Assembly: GCF_026340255.1 (NCBI RefSeq)
Contig: NZ_JAPEPJ010000001.1
Span: 1,116,001 to 1,180,000 of the forward strand
Direction of reading: 5' to 3'
DNA length: 64,000 nt
Source of the DNA: Streptomyces sp. NBC_01408
Lineage (GTDB): Bacteria > Actinomycetota > Actinomycetes > Streptomycetales > Streptomycetaceae
Shown: piece by piece, positions 32,836-42,873 of the stretch
Layout: each line of letters begins with the position of its first letter
How positions within the stretch are numbered: the stretch's first letter is position 1
Program-made: the position numbers and the translations under genes
The notes under the pieces: generated by a model
What the model was told of the DNA's origin: nothing
The model's database searches: none
The model's input: the letters and a program-made list of their open reading frames with translations, nothing else

Positions 32836-34089
32836 GTGAGCGAGAACCCGAAAGAAACTTTCAGAACGGAGCGCCGGAGCACCCCGGCCGCAGGCACCCC
32901 GCGCCCCACCCCGGCCGCGCAGGCCCCGACCTCGGCTTCGGCCGCCGCCGACCGGGCGCCGGGCGCGGAGCCGACCGGCCTGACCTCGGGCCCGGCCTCG
33001 CCCACCCCGCCGCCCGGCCCCGCCCCGGGCACTCCGCGCCCCGCCCCGACCTCGGGTCCGGGCCCGACCCCGGCCGCGCAGGCCCCGACCCCGGCCCCGG
33101 CCACTCCGCCGGCTCCGGCCCCGCCCGCCCCGGCCTCTACCGACCGGAAGCCCACGGCCGCGCCGTCAGCCCGGGCCCCCGCCCAGGCGGCCAAGCCCGC
33201 AGACCAGCTCGCGGCAGCGCCGGCGCCCGCCGCCCTCCGCGCCCGCGTCCGCAGCCTCGGGCCCTCCATGACCCGTTCCATGCTGACCGTCGCCGAGGCC
33301 GTCGCCTCCGACCCCGCCGGGTGCGCCGCGCTCACCGTGTCCGCCCTCGCGGAGCGAACCGGCACCAGCGAGGCCACCGTCGTCCGCACCGCCCGCCTCC
33401 TCGGCTACCCCGGCTACCGCGACCTGCGCCTGGCGCTGGCCGCCCTCGCCGCCCAGCAGGAGTCCGGCGCCGCCCCGGCCGTCACCGTCGACATAGCCGT
33501 CGACGACCCCCTCGCCGACGTCGTCGCCAAACTGGCCCACGAGGAGGCGCAGACCCTCGCCGACACCGCCGCCGGACTCGACCTCACCCAGCTGGCCGCC
33601 GCCGTCACCGCCCTCGCGACCGCCCGCCGCATCGACATCTACGGCGTCGGCGCCTCCGCCCTCGTCGGCCAGGACCTCGCCCAGAAGCTGCTGCGCATCG
33701 GCCTCGTCGCCCACGCCCACAGCGACCCCCACCTCGCCGTCACGGGCGCCGTCCAGCTGCGCCCCGGCGACGTGGCCGTCGCCGTCACCCACTCCGGTTC
33801 CACGGGCGACGTGATCGAACCCCTGCGCACGGCCTTCGAGCGCGGCGCCACCACCATCGCCCTCACCGGCCGCCCGAACGCCCCCGTCGCCCACTACGCC
33901 GACCTCGTACTGGCCACCTCCGCCCCCCGCGAGACCCGGCTGCGCCCGGCCGCCATGTCCAGCCGCACCAGCCAGCTCCTCGTCGTCGACTGCCTGTTCG
34001 TCGGCGTGGCCCAGCAGACCTACGACACCGCCGCGCCCGCCCTGGCCGCCTCCTACGAGGCCCTGGCCCACCGCCACACTGCCCGCTGA
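32836..34089 (+). CDS. RpiR/MurR-family transcription regulator
   Basis: A 417-residue regulator. Residues 1-130 are an unusual Pro/Ala-rich linker that looks disordered. The HTH_6 domain follows (RSLGPSMTRSMLTVAEAVA, then ALAERTGTSEATVVRTARLLGYPGY, about residues 137-200), then a SIS sugar-binding domain (RRIDIYGVGASALVGQDLAQKL at about 258, VTHSGSTGDVIEPL at about 316). The GTG start lies directly at a palindromic operator. With murQ and the PTS permease downstream, it probably senses MurNAc-6-phosphate or a related sugar phosphate. Confidence 0.88.
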   Translation: MSENPKETFRTERRSTPAAGTPRPTPAAQAPTSASAAADRAPGAEPTGLTSGPASPTPPPGPAPGTPRPAPTSGPGPTPAAQAPTPAPATPPAPAPPAPASTDRKPTAAPSARAPAQAAKPADQLAAAPAPAALRARVRSLGPSMTRSMLTVAEAVASDPAGCAALTVSALAERTGTSEATVVRTARLLGYPGYRDLRLALAALAAQQESGAAPAVTVDIAVDDPLADVVAKLAHEEAQTLADTAAGLDLTQLAAAVTALATARRIDIYGVGASALVGQDLAQKLLRIGLVAHAHSDPHLAVTGAVQLRPGDVAVAVTHSGSTGDVIEPLRTAFERGATTIALTGRPNAPVAHYADLVLATSAPRETRLRPAAMSSRTSQLLVVDCLFVGVAQQTYDTAAPALAASYEALAHRHTAR

Positions 34090-34111
34090 ACCAGCCCCGC
34101 CGGGCGAAATC

Positions 34112-34155
34112 CAGCCCCGTCGGCGTTTGAGGCGCGGGGCCCGGGGCGGAGCCCC
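34112..34155 (+). repeat. GC-rich 3'-end palindrome after the RpiR gene
   Basis: Full copy (one head base changed) 22 bases after the RpiR stop, preceded by a truncated head. It separates the regulator from murQ, so readthrough or a second promoter is needed for murQ. Confidence 0.8.
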
Positions 34156-34220
34156 GACCTCGAAGCCCAGCCCAACACCCGCCACGGCCACCGCCCGCCC
34201 CGCCAAGGAGCCCGCCGCCC

Positions 34221-35156
34221 ATGCCCCCGTACACGGAACTCCGCGCCCAACTGGAAACGCTGACCACCGAGGCCTTCCGCCCGGACCTCGCCGAGATCGA
34301 CCGCCTCTCCACCCTCGACATCGCCCGCACCATGAACGCCGAGGACACCACCGTCCCCGCCGCCGTCGCTGGCGCGCTCCCCCAGATCGCCGCCGCGATC
34401 GACGCCATCGCCGCCCGCATGGCCCGGGGCGGCCGCCTGGTCTACGCGGGAGCGGGCACCGCCGGCCGGATGGGCGTCCTGGACGCCAGCGAGTGCCCGC
34501 CCACCTTCAACACCGACCCCGCCGAGGTCGTGGGCCTGATCGCGGGCGGCCCCTCCGCCATGGTCAAGTCCGTCGAGGGCGCCGAGGACTCCGTGGACCT
34601 GGCCGCCGCCGACCTCACCGCGCTGGGGATCGGCCCCGAGGACACCGTCGTCGGCATCTCCGCCTCCGGCCGCACCCCGTACGCGATCGGCGCCGTCGAA
34701 TTCGCCCGCAGCCGCGGCGCGCTCACCGTCGGCCTGTCCTGCAACGCCGGGTCCGCGCTCGCCGCCGCCGCCGAGCACGGCATCGAGGTGGTCGTCGGGC
34801 CCGAACTGCTCACCGGCTCCACCCGCCTGAAGGCCGGCACCGCCCAGAAGCTCGTCCTCAACCTCATCTCGACGATCACGATGATCCGCCTGGGCAAGAC
34901 CTACGGAAACCTCATGGTCGACATGCGCTCCTCCAACGAGAAGCTGTACGCCCGCGCCCGCCGCATCGTGGCCCTGGCCACCGGCGCGCCCGACGAGGAG
35001 ATCGAGGCCGCGCTGGCCGCCACCGGCGGCGAGGTCAAGAACGCGATCCTCGTGATCCTCGGCGCGGTGGACGGCCCGCAGGCCGCCGAACTGCTCGCCG
35101 CCGCGCAGGGCCACCTGCGCGCCGCCCTCGCCGCCACCCCCGCCCGAACCAGCTGA
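34221..35156 (+). CDS. murQ: N-acetylmuramic acid 6-phosphate etherase MurQ
   Basis: A 311-residue SIS-domain etherase. It splits the lactyl ether of MurNAc-6-phosphate to give GlcNAc-6-phosphate and D-lactate. The signature GAGTAGRMGVLDASECPPTF is at residues 76-95, including the catalytic Glu of SEC. The second SIS strand is VVGISASGRTPYAIGA near 145. AAGGAG lies about 12 bases before the ATG. It is followed after 35 bases by the PTS permease. The product is handled further by NagA encoded at 57 kb. Confidence 0.95.
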   Translation: MPPYTELRAQLETLTTEAFRPDLAEIDRLSTLDIARTMNAEDTTVPAAVAGALPQIAAAIDAIAARMARGGRLVYAGAGTAGRMGVLDASECPPTFNTDPAEVVGLIAGGPSAMVKSVEGAEDSVDLAAADLTALGIGPEDTVVGISASGRTPYAIGAVEFARSRGALTVGLSCNAGSALAAAAEHGIEVVVGPELLTGSTRLKAGTAQKLVLNLISTITMIRLGKTYGNLMVDMRSSNEKLYARARRIVALATGAPDEEIEAALAATGGEVKNAILVILGAVDGPQAAELLAAAQGHLRAALAATPARTS

Positions 35157-35191
35157 CCCAGCCCTCCCCCGACCCCCCAAGGCGACCCCAC

Positions 35192-36721
35192 ATGTCCACT
35201 GACAAGAACCGCGCCACAGCCGCCGCGATCCTCCCTCTGGTCGGCGGCCCGGACAACGTCACCTCGATCGCGCACTGCATGACCCGCCTGCGCATCACCC
35301 TCCGCGACCGCAGCCTGGTCCAGGACGAGGCCCTGCGGGCCCTGCCCGCGGTCCTGGGCGTGGTCGAGGACGACACGTACCAGATCGTCCTGGGCCCGGG
35401 CACGGTCGCTCGGGTGACACCGGAGTTCGAGGCACTGGTCGAGGAGGGCCGCACAGCCGCGGCCACCGCAGCCACCGCGCCCACCACGCCCACCGCCGAC
35501 GACGCGCCTGGCGCCACGGACGCCGCCCACCCGGTCACCGCGGGCGAACTCGCCGCCCAGGGCGCCGCACTGAAGCAGGCTCAGAAGACGAAGAACGCGA
35601 CACCCTTCAAGCTCCTGCTGCGCCGCATCGCGAACGTCTTCGTCCCCCTGATCCCGGCCTTGATCGGCTGCGGCATCATCGCGGGCCTGAACGGCCTGCT
35701 CGCGAACCTCGGCTGGCTGCCCGGCGTCGTCCCCGCCCTCGCCGCCATCGCCTCCGGCTTCATGTCGCTGATCGCGGTCTTCGTCGGCTACAACACGGCC
35801 AAGGAGTTCGGCGGCACCCCGATCCTCGGCGGCGCGGTCGCCGCCGTCATCGTCTTCCCGGGCGTCGCCAAGATCGACGCCTTCGGCCAGCAGCTCTCCC
35901 CCGGCCAGGGCGGCGTACTGGGCGCGCTCGCGGCCGCCCTCCTCGCCGTCCAGGTCGAGAAGTGGTGCCGCAAGGGGGTCCCGGAGGCCCTGGACGTCCT
36001 GGTGACCCCCACCCTCACCGTCCTGATCACCGGCCTGGTCACCCTCTTCGGCCTGATGTTCCTCGCCGGGGAGGTCTCCACCGCCATCGGCGCCTTCGCC
36101 AACTGGCTCCTCTCCACCGGCGGCGCCTTCGCGGGCCTGGTCCTGGGCGGCCTCTTCCTCCCCCTGGTGATGCTCGGCCTGCACCAGGCCCTCATCCCCA
36201 TCCACACCACGCTCATCGAGCAGTCCGGCTACACGGTCCTGCTGCCCATCCTCGCCATGGCGGGCGCGGGCCAGGTCGGCGCGGCCATCGCCGTCTACTA
36301 CCGGCTCCCGCGCAACGCCTCCATCCGCGCCACCGTCAAGTCCGCGCTCCCCGCCGGTTTCCTGGGCATCGGCGAACCGCTCATCTACGGGGTCTCCCTC
36401 CCCCTGGGCCGCCCCTTCGTCACCGCCTGCGTCGGCGGCGCGGCCGGCGGAGCCTTCGTGGGCCTCGCCCACCAGCTCGGCGTCGCCTTCGGCTCGACCG
36501 CCATCGGCCCCTCGGGCTGGGCCCTGTTCCCCCTGCTGGACGGCACCTCGGGCCTCGCGGCCAGCCTCACCGTCTACGTGGGCGGCCTGGGCGTCGGCTA
36601 CCTGGTGGGCTTCCTCGCCACCTACTTCTTCGGCTTCACCCACCAGATGCTGGCCGACCTCAACGCCGACCCCGACCCGACCCCGGCCACCGAACCCGCC
36701 AAGGAACCGGCCCTGACCTGA
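35192..36721 (+). CDS. PTS permease IIBC for N-acetylmuramic acid or related sugar
   Basis: A 509-residue PTS protein. The IIB domain is at residues 1-80 with the phosphorylated Cys in SIAHCMTRLRITL near 29. An Ala/Thr linker follows. The IIC domain has about ten membrane helices from residue 140, with the GIGEPLIYGVSLPLGRP motif near residue 390. It lacks a IIA domain, like MurP of E. coli, so it needs a shared IIA (Crr-type). The gene context (murQ, RpiR) makes MurNAc the likely substrate. The ATG at 35192 is preferred over the far-upstream open frame. Confidence 0.9.
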   Translation: MSTDKNRATAAAILPLVGGPDNVTSIAHCMTRLRITLRDRSLVQDEALRALPAVLGVVEDDTYQIVLGPGTVARVTPEFEALVEEGRTAAATAATAPTTPTADDAPGATDAAHPVTAGELAAQGAALKQAQKTKNATPFKLLLRRIANVFVPLIPALIGCGIIAGLNGLLANLGWLPGVVPALAAIASGFMSLIAVFVGYNTAKEFGGTPILGGAVAAVIVFPGVAKIDAFGQQLSPGQGGVLGALAAALLAVQVEKWCRKGVPEALDVLVTPTLTVLITGLVTLFGLMFLAGEVSTAIGAFANWLLSTGGAFAGLVLGGLFLPLVMLGLHQALIPIHTTLIEQSGYTVLLPILAMAGAGQVGAAIAVYYRLPRNASIRATVKSALPAGFLGIGEPLIYGVSLPLGRPFVTACVGGAAGGAFVGLAHQLGVAFGSTAIGPSGWALFPLLDGTSGLAASLTVYVGGLGVGYLVGFLATYFFGFTHQMLADLNADPDPTPATEPAKEPALT

Positions 36722-36745
36722 GGCCGGTTCGGCATACTCGGCGCC

Positions 36746-37321
36746 ATGGAGATACCCGCAGTCGTACCCGCCGGCCGGATGCGCGCCCTGGCCCAGCCCG
36801 TGCTCGACCTGCCCGGCGGGTGGGTGCTGCGGGCCTGGGAGCCGTCCGACGCCCCCGCGCTGATCGCCTCCGGCCTCGACCCGGACATCCAGCACTGGAA
36901 CCGCACGGGCCGGTTCACCGAGGAGCGGGCCGAGGAGCGCATCGCGCGCTACCGCGGCCACTGGGCGGACGGGAAGGCCGCGATCTGGGCCGTGGCCCCG
37001 GCCTCGGGAGGACCGGCCGTCGGACTGATCGGCCTGGCCGACCTCGATCTGCGCGGCGGCAGCGGCGAGATCCTGTACTGGCTCCTGCCCGCCGGGCGCG
37101 GCGCCGGGCTGATGACCGCGGCCACGGCCCGCGTCAGCCGCTGGGCCTTCGAGGACCTTGGCCTGCACCGCCTGCGCATCGAGCACTCCGTGGCCAACCC
37201 GGCCTCCTGCGCCATCGCCACGAAGGCCGGGTTCCCCCTGGAGGGCACCATGCGCGGCGCCCTCCTGCACGTCGACGGCTGGCACGACGAGCACCTGCAC
37301 GCCCGCCTCCGTACGGACTGA
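36746..37321 (+). CDS. RimJ/RimL-type GNAT acetyltransferase
   Basis: A 191-residue GNAT protein. The N-terminal PGGWVLRAWEPSDAPALIA and the acetyl-CoA motif LLPAGRGAGLMTAATARVSRW around residues 112-132 are family features, as is the IEHSVANPASCAIATKAGF ending. It acetylates an amino group on a protein or small molecule; the target is unknown. It starts 24 bases after the PTS gene, so it may share its transcript without sharing its function. Confidence 0.82.
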   Translation: MEIPAVVPAGRMRALAQPVLDLPGGWVLRAWEPSDAPALIASGLDPDIQHWNRTGRFTEERAEERIARYRGHWADGKAAIWAVAPASGGPAVGLIGLADLDLRGGSGEILYWLLPAGRGAGLMTAATARVSRWAFEDLGLHRLRIEHSVANPASCAIATKAGFPLEGTMRGALLHVDGWHDEHLHARLRTD

Positions 37322-37378
37322 CCCTGACGGTGGGCAGACGTATCCGAGCCCACGCGCTCCTGCCGACCAGGTAGGTGG

Positions 37379-37525
37379 TCACCGCCACGCACCCCGCATC
37401 ACTTCCGGGTCGCGCAGGTCATCGAAGACACCCTCGTCCATCAGCTCCACGAATCGCCGCCGCAGGGCTGCCGCCATCTGCGACGCCTCTGCGACGCGGC
37501 CCGGGCCATCTGGCGGCCCGCTCAC
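37379..37525 (-). CDS. Very small hypothetical protein (48 aa)
   Basis: A 48-residue frame, MSGPPDGPGRVAEASQ then MAAALRRRFVELMDEGVF then DDLRDPEVMRGAWR. The GTG overlaps the stop of the 175-residue gene (GTGA), as do the other joints in this cluster. The charged helical character and the coupling argue that it is real. No family is recognised. It is too short to stand out by itself. Confidence 0.5.
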   Translation of the reverse strand: MSGPPDGPGRVAEASQMAAALRRRFVELMDEGVFDDLRDPEVMRGAWR

Positions 37526-38049
37526 GGGTGGGCCGATCCGGCGGCCTCCCGCAGGAAACGGGCGAGGTCGTCCACGCCGTAGCCCAGCTTCGGCCCCCGC
37601 TCGGCCGCCATCAGCAGCAGCTGCCCGACGATCTCGGCGCCCCAGCCGTCCGTACCGTCCGCCGACCACTCCCACAGCTTGTCGATGCCGAGGCCGGTCA
37701 TCAGCAGCCCGTGCCCCGTACGGATCTCCGCGCACAGGTCCGCGACCGCGTCCAGCAGCCGCCCGCCCGGCCGGTCGCACCGCAGCCCGAGGTACCCGCC
37801 GAAGTCCTCGACCACGCACCCCTGCGGCGGGACCGCCTTCAGCCCCTCGTAGCGCGGGTCGTCGAACCCCGGACAGCCGTCCACCGGCCAGTGGACCAGC
37901 GTGAACCGGTGCCATCCGGGTGGCGGAGGCGGCTGTGGGCCCCCCGCCGTCGGCCCGGGGGCCCCGCGCGGGGCCAGGGCCGTCTCCAGGCCGCGCAGCT
38001 TCCAGCCGAGCTCGAAGGCGAACTCCGCAGCCTCGACCGCCTCGTTCAC
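37522..38049 (-). CDS. Hypothetical soluble protein (175 aa)
   Basis: A 175-residue protein with no recognised domain. Conserved-looking stretches are VEAAEFAFELGWKLRGLETAL at the N-terminus, then WHRFTLVHWPVDGCPGFDDP, GCVVEDFGGYLGLRCD and DKLWEWSADGTDGWGAEIV. Three cysteines are spread through it. No signal peptide or membrane helix. The GTG overlaps the stop of the 73-residue gene upstream (GTGA). It is the largest member of a three-gene unit divergent from the Xre-DUF397 pair. Confidence 0.65.
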   Translation of the reverse strand: MNEAVEAAEFAFELGWKLRGLETALAPRGAPGPTAGGPQPPPPPGWHRFTLVHWPVDGCPGFDDPRYEGLKAVPPQGCVVEDFGGYLGLRCDRPGGRLLDAVADLCAEIRTGHGLLMTGLGIDKLWEWSADGTDGWGAEIVGQLLLMAAERGPKLGYGVDDLARFLREAAGSAHP

Positions 38050-38267
38050 GCGTGCGCCGCCCGCTCGTGCAGGACGGCTGCCAGCCGGAGCGCGGTGTCC
38101 AGGTTGCAGCGGCCCAGGTCGACCAGCGGCAGCCCGTACGAACCGGCCGCGGAGACCCGCTCCACGTCGAGCGAGGGGAACAGCACCCCCACCCCGGCCA
38201 GGGACTCCCTCAGCTGCGTGACGGCCTCCTCGGCCGCCTGCATCCGCTCCTGTGGAGTGAGCACCAT
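38046..38267 (-). CDS. Hypothetical small protein (73 aa)
   Basis: A 73-residue protein. The first 25 residues are helical (LTPQERMQAAEEAVTQLRES) and the rest contains VLFPSLDVERVSAAGSYGLP and a C-terminal helix (NLDTALRLAAVLHERAA). It heads a three-gene unit joined by GTGA overlaps and starts divergently from the Xre gene. No family is known to me. A lower-GC divergent promoter region lies upstream. Confidence 0.62.
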   Translation of the reverse strand: MVLTPQERMQAAEEAVTQLRESLAGVGVLFPSLDVERVSAAGSYGLPLVDLGRCNLDTALRLAAVLHERAAHA

Positions 38268-38382
38268 GACATGTCACCTTTCTACTCTGAGTATTCAACT
38301 TCTTCACACAGAGTGGCGACGGGCTCGTTAGCCTTTCAAGTGCGGATCCGCAACACCCCCGCATGTTGCTCAGGGAGTTGGC
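38268..38382. promoter_or_regulatory. Divergent promoter region with palindromic operator candidates
   Basis: 115 AT-richer bases between the small-gene trio and the Xre gene. TGCGGATCCGCA (38341-38352) is a perfect 12-bp palindrome 31 bases before the Xre ATG. ACTCTG at 38284 and CAGAGT at 38309 form a second inverted pair. They are candidate sites for the Xre regulator. Confidence 0.45.
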
Positions 38383-39222
38383 ATGACAGCCAAAAAGAAC
38401 CTCGACCCCTCGTCCTCACCCCGCGCGATGCTCGGCGCGGAACTCCGCGTGGCGCGCGAACGCATCGGTATGAGCCAGGCCGAGTTGGGCGAACGTCTCT
38501 TCGTCAGCGGCTCGTTCATCGGCCAATTGGAGGCCGGCACGCGCCGCATGCACCTCGAGGTCGCCAGCCGGATCGACGAGATCCTGGAGACCGCCGGCTT
38601 CTTCGCCCGCAACTGTGGCGCGGCGGCCAAGTCGAAGTACCCGGACCACTTCTCCGAGGCCGCCGAAGCGGAGGCCCTGGCGACGACGATCCGGGAGTAC
38701 GCGCCGCTGATCATCCCAGGGCTGTTGCAGACGGAAGCGTATGCGCGTGCCGTGTTCCGCGCCTATCAGCCGACCGCAACGGAGGCGGATATCGACGAGC
38801 TGCTCACGAACCGGCTCGACAGGACCGCCCTGTTGAGTGAACCAACAACCCCGATGTTTTGGTGCGTGCTTGACGAGGGCGTTCTGCGACGAAGCGTCGG
38901 CGGTCCACCAGTAATGGCCGCTGCCTTCAGGCGCATCACGGGTCTGATCCGTTCCCACCGGATCATTGCCCAGGTGCTCCCGTTCAGCAGGGGAGCCCAT
39001 GCGTCCACCGGCGGCTCCATCAAGCTGATGAGCTTCGAGGACGCTCCCCCGCTCGCCTACATCGAAGGCAGCGGAACGGGCTTGCTGTTCGACGATCCAG
39101 CCACCGTCAAGCGGCACTCCCTGACCTACGATCTGCTTACAGCCAGTGCCCTGTCACCAGAGGAATCCCTGGCCTTGATCGAGTCCGTAGCGGAGGATGA
39201 CGCGCATGACCAGCACGCCTGA
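38383..39222 (+). CDS. Xre-family regulator with DUF5753 domain (WhiJ-like)
   Basis: A 279-residue regulator. The helix-turn-helix is at residues 18-70 (AELRVARERIGMSQAELGERLFVSGSFIGQLEAGTRR split over that range). A DUF5753 domain follows, with EAEALATTIREYAPLIIPGLLQTEAYARAVF split around residues 85-125. Such proteins are paired with small DUF397 proteins and affect development in Streptomyces (WhiJ group). The stop overlaps the DUF397 gene. Operator candidates lie in the divergent region upstream. Confidence 0.93.
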   Translation: MTAKKNLDPSSSPRAMLGAELRVARERIGMSQAELGERLFVSGSFIGQLEAGTRRMHLEVASRIDEILETAGFFARNCGAAAKSKYPDHFSEAAEAEALATTIREYAPLIIPGLLQTEAYARAVFRAYQPTATEADIDELLTNRLDRTALLSEPTTPMFWCVLDEGVLRRSVGGPPVMAAAFRRITGLIRSHRIIAQVLPFSRGAHASTGGSIKLMSFEDAPPLAYIEGSGTGLLFDDPATVKRHSLTYDLLTASALSPEESLALIESVAEDDAHDQHA

Positions 39223-39403
39223 GTACGACGTCTCGACGGCCACATGGCATAAGTCCAGCTACAGCGACGGCAGCGGCGGCAACTGCCTCGAAGTGGCCGA
39301 CGGCCACCCCGACCTCGTCCCCGTAAGGGACTCCAAGCAGCCCGAAGGCCCGCACGTGGTGTTCCACGCACGGGCCTGGGCGACCTTCGTCGCGGCGCTC
39401 TGA
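39206..39403 (+). CDS. DUF397 protein, partner of the Xre regulator
   Basis: A 65-residue DUF397 protein. The family core WHKSSYSDGSGGNCLEVAD, then VPVRDSKQPEGPHVVF, then W..FVAAL is complete. It begins inside the 3' end of the Xre gene (17-base overlap); an ATG at 39197 is also possible. DUF397 proteins are proposed to antagonise their Xre partner. It ends four bases before the convergent protease gene. Confidence 0.93.
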   Translation: MTSTPEYDVSTATWHKSSYSDGSGGNCLEVADGHPDLVPVRDSKQPEGPHVVFHARAWATFVAAL

Positions 39404-39407
39404 GGGA

Positions 39408-40604
39408 TCAGAGGCCGTTGGTGAACAGCAGCTTGTTCGGGCTGTTGTCGCTGAGGTTCTCGACGATGTCCTTCGTGGACTCGTCGTCCAGGAAGTCCGC
39501 CACCTCGGCCGGCAGCGCGTTCGGGTGCTCGGCCTTGTAGAGGGCGGCTACACCGGCGACGTGCGGCGCGGCCATGGACGTACCGTCCAGGGCCAAGCTG
39601 CCGCCGCCCATCCGCGCGGAGATGATCTCCTTGCCCGGGGCGTAGATGTCGAGGCACGTACCGAAGTTCGAGAAGTCGGTCTCCTCGTCGTAGCGGTTGG
39701 TCGCACCGACCGTCAACGCCGCGGGGGCGGAGGCGGGCGAGACGCGGCAGGCGTCGATGTTCGAGTTGCCCGCCGCGACGACCGGCAGCACGCCCGCGTT
39801 GGAGACGTTGGTGACGGCGGTGTTCACCGAGGGGAGGAAGCCACCACCCAGGGAGGCGTTCAGGACGGCCGGCTGCTGGGCCTGGCGGGCGATGTAGTCG
39901 AAGCCCGCGATGATCCCGGACCAGTCGCCCGAGCCGTTGCAGCCGAGGACACGGACGCTGACCAGGCTCACCTTCCGCGCCACACCGAAGGTCTTACCGC
40001 CGACCGTGCCCGCGACGTGCGTGCCGTGGCCGTTGCAGTCCGCGCCGTTGCGGCCGTCGCCGATCGCGTCGAAGCCGGGACGGGCACGGCTGCCCAGCTC
40101 GGTCTGGAACTCGGCGTGCGCGTAGTCGATGCCGGAGTCGACGATGTACGCGGTCACGCCCTGGCCGCTGCCGTTGGCGCTGAAGTTGTGGTCGAGCGGC
40201 CGGGACCGCTGGTCGATCCGGTCCAGGCCCCAGGAGTTCGCGGGAGACTTCGTCCCGACCCCCGCCTCGGGAAGCGGCGGGGCGGTCACCTTCGCGTCCT
40301 GCTCCACGGACAGCACGCCGCGCGTCAGCCTGGCTGCACTCAGCTGGCTCGCCGTGAGGGTGGTGGCGAAGCCGTTGATGGCCCGGGTGTAGGTGAACTT
40401 CGGCGTCACCCCGACCTCGGCCGCGAACCTCACCGGGTCGAGGGACTTGTCGAGGGTGACGATGTACTGGTCCGGGATGGCGTTCGCGGAGGTGTGCAGC
40501 GGCGCCGGGGTCGGCTCCGGGGTGTCGGCGGAGGCGGTGGCGGCCCCCACGGAGGTCATGACGAGCACAGCTGCCGTTGTCAGGCGTGCGGCAAGCAGAC
40601 GCAT
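39408..40604 (-). CDS. Secreted subtilisin-family (S8) protease, copy A
   Basis: A 398-residue preproprotease. The signal peptide is residues 1-27. An I9-type propeptide ([17 protein letters not shown] then [17 protein letters not shown]) covers about 40-110. The S8 domain then shows the catalytic Asp in [11 protein letters not shown], the His in [12 protein letters not shown] and the Ser in [12 protein letters not shown]. The ATG at 40604 follows AGGGAG. Copy B lies directly upstream with the same layout and a related leader, so a tandem duplication is likely. Confidence 0.95.
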   Translation of the reverse strand: MRLLAARLTTAAVLVMTSVGAATASADTPEPTPAPLHTSANAIPDQYIVTLDKSLDPVRFAAEVGVTPKFTYTRAINGFATTLTASQLSAARLTRGVLSVEQDAKVTAPPLPEAGVGTKSPANSWGLDRIDQRSRPLDHNFSANGSGQGVTAYIVDSGIDYAHAEFQTELGSRARPGFDAIGDGRNGADCNGHGTHVAGTVGGKTFGVARKVSLVSVRVLGCNGSGDWSGIIAGFDYIARQAQQPAVLNASLGGGFLPSVNTAVTNVSNAGVLPVVAAGNSNIDACRVSPASAPAALTVGATNRYDEETDFSNFGTCLDIYAPGKEIISARMGGGSLALDGTSMAAPHVAGVAALYKAEHPNALPAEVADFLDDESTKDIVENLSDNSPNKLLFTNGL

Positions 40605-40915
40605 GAAGGGAACTCCCTGAAGTTCTGGTGGAACGGCGTGGATGAGCCGCACCCCTCGCCGGTGAACGGGTCCCGGGCTGCGGCCCTCCCGTTCATCGGA
40701 TTCCTCCGTGAGAGGACTTGAGCCGCCCGCCTCCGCCTGGCCGATCTTCCGGGGCGGCTGCGGTAGCCCCGTCGAACATGGTGCAGAAAGGGTCATTCCG
40801 GGCTGTCGTCCGGGGCCTCGCGTCGGACGACAGCCGCGGAAAGTTCACCCGTACGGGCGGTCGGGGCCGAAGCCGTGACGGCACTGCGGCACCGGGCGCC
40901 CGTACGCCGGTCAGG
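40605..40915 (-). promoter_or_regulatory. Upstream region and structured leader of protease A
   Basis: 311 bases. A stem (40646-40655 with 40675-40684, GCCGCACCCC / GGGCTGCGGC) sits about 40 bases before the start. A perfect 11-bp inverted repeat GGCTGTCGTCC / GGACGACAGCC spans 40801-40835. The block AAGTTCACCCGTACGGG at 40851-40867 also occurs upstream of protease B. Confidence 0.6.
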
Positions 40916-42103
<1,188 letters not shown>

Positions 42104-42493
42104 GAGGGGAGCTCCTGGAGGAGGGGTGAATGTCGGCATGCGAGAGCCGCACTCCTGGTGACGCGGACGGCGATCCGGAGTGCGGCCTTCCCCTTCATCG
42201 GTGGCCCGCCGGGCGGGACTTAAACGGCCCGTGCCGCTTGGCCGATGGCGCCGGAGGGGGCGGGAACAGATCTTCGCACCCTCAGCAGAAAGGATTCACG
42301 CCTTCCGGCGCCCGGGGCCGTCACCTGCGGATACCCTCCTCGCGCCGGCTCGGCGCAGCCCGGCAAGTTCACCCGTACGGGAGGCTCCGCTCGCATCCCC
42401 GCGAGGGGCGCATTCGTTGTTCACCTCTGCCCGCATCCGCCGCGCCGCCGGGGGTCGTTGACCGGCCGGGCCGCGCGTGATGGCCTCGCCGTC
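42104..42493. promoter_or_regulatory. Divergent region between protease B and the I9 inhibitor
   Basis: 390 bases. A perfect 10-bp stem GCCGCACTCC / GGAGTGCGGC (42146-42155 with 42177-42186) lies about 45 bases before protease B, matching the leader stem of protease A. AAGTTCACCCGTACGGG recurs at 42364-42380. GCAGAAAGG near 42280 is also shared with the copy A region (near 40782). Confidence 0.6.
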
Positions 42494-42850
42494 ATGCGTA
42501 CTCGTCCGAGCTGGACCCTGCCCACGGCCGTCGCCGCCGCCGCACTGGCCGCCGTAGCCGCCCTGCCCGCCCAGGCCGCCGAACCCGCCCCCGGCCACAC
42601 GGCCGCCTCCCGCGCGGCGGCCCCGGCGCCGGCCGACCACCCCACGTACATCGTCACCGTGCACCCCGGCCTCGACCCGGCCGCCGTCGCCGACGCCTAC
42701 GGGATCACCCCGGTGTACGTCTACCGCGACGCGAAGAACGGCTTCGCGGCCCGCCTCTCCCCCGAGCAGGTCACGGCGTTGAAGGGGACCGCGGTCGTGG
42801 AGTCCGTAGAGGAAGACGGCACCGCCTCCGGCTCCGGCACCGTCCTGTAG
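42494..42850 (+). CDS. Secreted stand-alone I9 (propeptide-type) protease inhibitor
   Basis: A 118-residue exported protein. The signal peptide is residues 1-28. The remainder is one inhibitor I9 domain without a protease: TYIVTVHPGLDPAAVADAYG then VYRDAKNGFAARLSPEQVTAL then VVESVEEDG, aligned in pattern with the propeptides of the two adjacent subtilases. It is transcribed divergently from protease B. Stand-alone I9 proteins can inhibit or help fold subtilases; a role toward the neighbours is inferred. Confidence 0.85.
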   Translation: MRTRPSWTLPTAVAAAALAAVAALPAQAAEPAPGHTAASRAAAPAPADHPTYIVTVHPGLDPAAVADAYGITPVYVYRDAKNGFAARLSPEQVTALKGTAVVESVEEDGTASGSGTVL

Positions 42851-42873
42851 AGCACCGCCCCCACATCGGCGGA

